64,000 nt of DNA from positions 3,086,001 to 3,150,000 of the forward strand of contig NC_007964.1 of NCBI RefSeq assembly GCF_000013885.1. The letters run 5' to 3'. The DNA is from Nitrobacter hamburgensis X14. GTDB lineage: Bacteria; Pseudomonadota; Alphaproteobacteria; Rhizobiales; Xanthobacteraceae. Shown piece by piece: positions 62,110-64,000 of this stretch; position 1 is the stretch's first letter, and the number at the start of each line of letters is the position of its first letter. Position numbers and translations under genes: made by a program. The notes beneath the pieces were generated by a model that saw nothing but the letters and a program-made list of their open reading frames with translations, did no database searches and had not been told where the DNA came from.

Positions 62110-62998
62110 ACGATCTATTGGTGCGCTGATCATCCGATATCTATCATCGACCGCGTTCAAGGCGCTGCGCAACACCTCGAAGCAAGGCTATCGCAGTCGG
62201 ATCGATCAGATGCGGAAGGAGCATGGCCACCGCAGCGTGTCCGGTCTGACGAAGGAGCGCATCCAGACGCAGATCCTCGATCCCCTCGCAGACACGCCAG
62301 GCGCTGCGCTCGATACGCTCAAGAAGCTTCGCATCCTGATCCGTCACGCACGCGACATCGAATGGCTGAACACCGATCCGTCCGACGGTATCAAGCGACC
62401 GAAGAGCAAGGAGATCCGCTCGTGGACGGACAGCGAGTGCACGGCGTTCGAGAAGCGCTGGAAGGTAGGCACCCGACAGCGCGCCGCCTATGAGTTGATG
62501 CTGAATGTCGGCACGGCGCGCGCCGATGTCCACCGAGTGACATGGAACCAATTCGACGAAGACAACTTCGAATACTCTCGGCAGAAGACCGGCGTTGAGG
62601 TCGCGATGACCATGGCGAAGCGATGCCGGGATGCGGTCTATGCATTGCCGCGCAAGCACATCACGGTGCTCAATACCGAGTTCGGCAAGCCGTTCACTGT
62701 CGATGGCTTCAGCGGCTTCATGCGCGACGCCATCAAGGCGGCTGGATTGCCGCTCGATTGTCGGCCGCATGGTCTGCGAAAGACGTTGGGACGACGTCTA
62801 GCCGATCGTGGCGTCAGCGCGCACGACATCATGGCTGCGCTCGGACACACCACGCTCGGCGAGGCAGAGCGCTACACGCGCGAAGCTGATCGGCGACGTG
62901 GTGGTCGACGTGCTGGCAAGGCGCTCGATGATCAGACGGAGAACAAAACTCCCCAAACCTCAGTCGTCCGTTTGGGGAAATCGCAAAAAGCCGTTTAA
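61913..62998 (+). CDS. int: Tyrosine recombinase/integrase of the tRNA-Glu island
   Basis: 361 residues (ATG 61922, MRRKLPPNVE, is also possible). The catalytic set is present: Arg in GTARADVHRVTW, His-x-x-Arg in HGLRKTLGRRL, His in LGHTTLGEA, and Tyr in ERYTREADRR. The N-terminal region (SRIDQMRKEHGHRSVSGLTKERI) is the core-binding domain. Placed directly beside the 3' end of tRNA-Glu, the normal site for an island integrase. Confidence 0.92.
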   Translation: MGMMRRKLPPNVERNVVKGHVYLSFRVGKGPRIKLPPDPNSDEFRAAYAEAIGKTSQAPTPAKAAERSIGALIIRYLSSTAFKALRNTSKQGYRSRIDQMRKEHGHRSVSGLTKERIQTQILDPLADTPGAALDTLKKLRILIRHARDIEWLNTDPSDGIKRPKSKEIRSWTDSECTAFEKRWKVGTRQRAAYELMLNVGTARADVHRVTWNQFDEDNFEYSRQKTGVEVAMTMAKRCRDAVYALPRKHITVLNTEFGKPFTVDGFSGFMRDAIKAAGLPLDCRPHGLRKTLGRRLADRGVSAHDIMAALGHTTLGEAERYTREADRRRGGRRAGKALDDQTENKTPQTSVVRLGKSQKAV

Positions 62999-63020
62999 TA
63001 TCAACAGCGTTTTCCGTTAC

Positions 63021-63095
63021 TGGCGCTCCCTAGGGGAATCGAACCCCTGTTTCAGCCTTGAGAGGGCCGCGTCCTAACCGCTAGACGAAGGGAGC
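63021..63095 (-). tRNA. tRNA-Glu (anticodon CTC)
   Basis: Minus strand from 63095: acceptor GCTCCCT pairs with AGGGAGC; D-arm region TCTAGCGGTTAGGA; anticodon loop CTCTCAA gives CUC (Glu, GAG codons); T-arm CAGGGGTTCGATTCCCCTA; GCCA end encoded. The last 14 bases (63021-63034) double as the attachment site. Confidence 0.95.
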
Positions 63096-63147
63096 GTACA
63101 GGACAGGCAATAGCCTCGAAATCGGCGCGCTGCAAGGTACCCCGGAA

Positions 63148-63480
63148 TCAGGGCTCGCTGGCGAACTTCAACGTCCCGGTTGGCTTCAGGGTGTGTAGGT
63201 CGAAGGTCTGGATCCGGACGGAACCACCGACATCGAGGGTCACGACAACCCGATCCCCCGCGACGGCGGTTGCGGTGATCCTGGCTCCCTTCGGTAGCAT
63301 CGCGGTGACGTCGGTCGCCGGCCTGCTTTCCTCGACCCGGAAAAGACGATAGCCGATAGCGATCAGAACGGCCGCCACGGCCAGCGCCGTGGTCAGACCC
63401 GCGACCAACATCAGCCGCCGCACCCGCGCGAACAGCGCGGCCTGTTCCGGCGTCGGTTCAGGATTAACAGGCTCGGTCAT
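63148..63480 (-). CDS. Single-helix membrane protein next to rluD
   Basis: 110 residues. One membrane helix (RLMLVAGLTTALAVAAVLIAIGYRLF) after a 24-residue acidic start, then a small beta domain (ITATAVAGDRVVVTLDVGGSVRIQTFDLHTLKPTGTLKF). Found beside rluD in related genomes as far as I know; role unknown. Its ATG overlaps the divergent rluD ATG. Confidence 0.7.
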   Translation of the reverse strand: MTEPVNPEPTPEQAALFARVRRLMLVAGLTTALAVAAVLIAIGYRLFRVEESRPATDVTAMLPKGARITATAVAGDRVVVTLDVGGSVRIQTFDLHTLKPTGTLKFASEP

Positions 63481-64000
63481 GCAAGACTCTGCTTCAAAAG
63501 ACTCATCGTCGGATCGCGGTCAAAGGCTTGAGGTCGTTGTCTCGGGCGACGAGGGGTCGGCGCGCCTTGACCGCGTCCTCGCGGTTCACAGTCCCGAGCT
63601 GTCGCGATCGCGCCTGAAATCACTGATTCTCGCGGGCCAAGTCTTTGTTGCAAAACCCTCTGTTGCAAAAATCTCTATCGCAAAGGGGGCGATCAACCCG
63701 GCCCCCGTTCGCGACCCCGCTTATCATGTCGCCGCCGGGGATACGATCACAATCGACGTGCCGCCGGCAATATCGGCAGAGCCGAAAGGGGAAGCCATCG
63801 CACTCGATATCGTTTACGAGGACGACGATCTGATCGTCGTCAACAAGCCGAAGGGGCTGGTCGTCCACCCCGCGGCTGGCCACGAGGCCGGGACGCTGGT
63901 CAACGCCCTCATTGCGCATTGCGGGGGAAGCCTGTCCGGCATTGGCGGCGTCTGCCGCCCCGGCATCGTGCATCGGCTCGACAAGGACACTACCGGACTC
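63479..64000 (+). CDS. rluD: Ribosomal large-subunit pseudouridine synthase, RluD-like (5' part)
   Basis: 174 residues before the window ends. SARLDRVLAVHSPELSRSRLKSLILAGQVFV is the S4 RNA-binding domain. IVYEDDDLIVVNKPKGLVVHPAAGHEAGTLVNAL and RPGIVHRLDKDTTGL are the synthase core, the last with the catalytic Asp. It converts uridines of 23S rRNA helix 69. A short insertion between S4 and core (KPSVAKISIAKGAINPAP) is unusual. The start at 63479 could be later. Confidence 0.9.
   Translation, partial: MQDSASKDSSSDRGQRLEVVVSGDEGSARLDRVLAVHSPELSRSRLKSLILAGQVFVAKPSVAKISIAKGAINPAPVRDPAYHVAAGDTITIDVPPAISAEPKGEAIALDIVYEDDDLIVVNKPKGLVVHPAAGHEAGTLVNALIAHCGGSLSGIGGVCRPGIVHRLDKDTTGL

Overview
The window reads as chromosome of an alphaproteobacterium of the Nitrobacteraceae/Bradyrhizobiaceae (Nitrobacter, Bradyrhizobium, Rhodopseudomonas relatives). 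The grounds are high GC, a LivM-LivG fused ABC transporter, an NrtR-controlled nadABC operon, short palindromic repeats of the Bradyrhizobium type, DUF6894 and sunset-domain small proteins, and a type II-C Cas9 of the kind found in Nitrobacter. The genus is an inference.

Left part (1-31 kb), mostly core genes. Bases 1-4.4 kb hold envelope-polysaccharide genes (FlaA1-like epimerase/dehydratase, O-antigen ligase, WecA-like phosphosugar transferase) interrupted by an IS701 relic. Next come a junction of two truncated fatty-acid/CoA genes, a serine-glyoxylate aminotransferase, a HIT protein, a complete branched-chain amino-acid type ABC transporter (binding protein, LivH, fused LivMG, LivF), a Crp/Fnr regulator, bioF-bioD-bioA, and nrtR followed by nadA-nadB-nadC with a clear NrtR operator. 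From 25 to 31 kb there is a tightly coupled operon of exported proteins (two LprI-domain proteins around a DUF4424 protein) with no assigned function; it is the best candidate here for an undescribed system. A YhaN/YhaO (SbcC/SbcD-like) pair follows.

Middle part (36-50 kb), accessory and defence-like, much of it decayed. It has a truncated and frameshifted type II-C cas9 with a possible tracrRNA upstream, joined tail-to-tail to a broken AAA+ ATPase gene. It also has an intact Fic protein with an AbiEi-like N-terminus behind three iteron-like repeats, an intact IS630 element, the C-terminal relic of a DUF262/GmrSD-type protein, a second broken IS630, a SWIM protein plus SNF2 helicase pair, and a RecD2 helicase operon.

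Right part (50-63 kb), prophage and island remnants. There are small phage-type genes, a broken Rha-type gene into which an IS256 element inserted with an 8-bp target duplication, and lysis-type genes. A roughly 6-kb integrative element lies between a 14-bp repeat at 57046 and the 3' end of a tRNA-Glu gene at 63021. It carries HigB/HigA with paired operators, an MBOAT fragment, a dead RNase HI fragment, an AlpA-like gene and a tyrosine integrase next to the tRNA. Core sequence resumes with rluD, cut by the window end.
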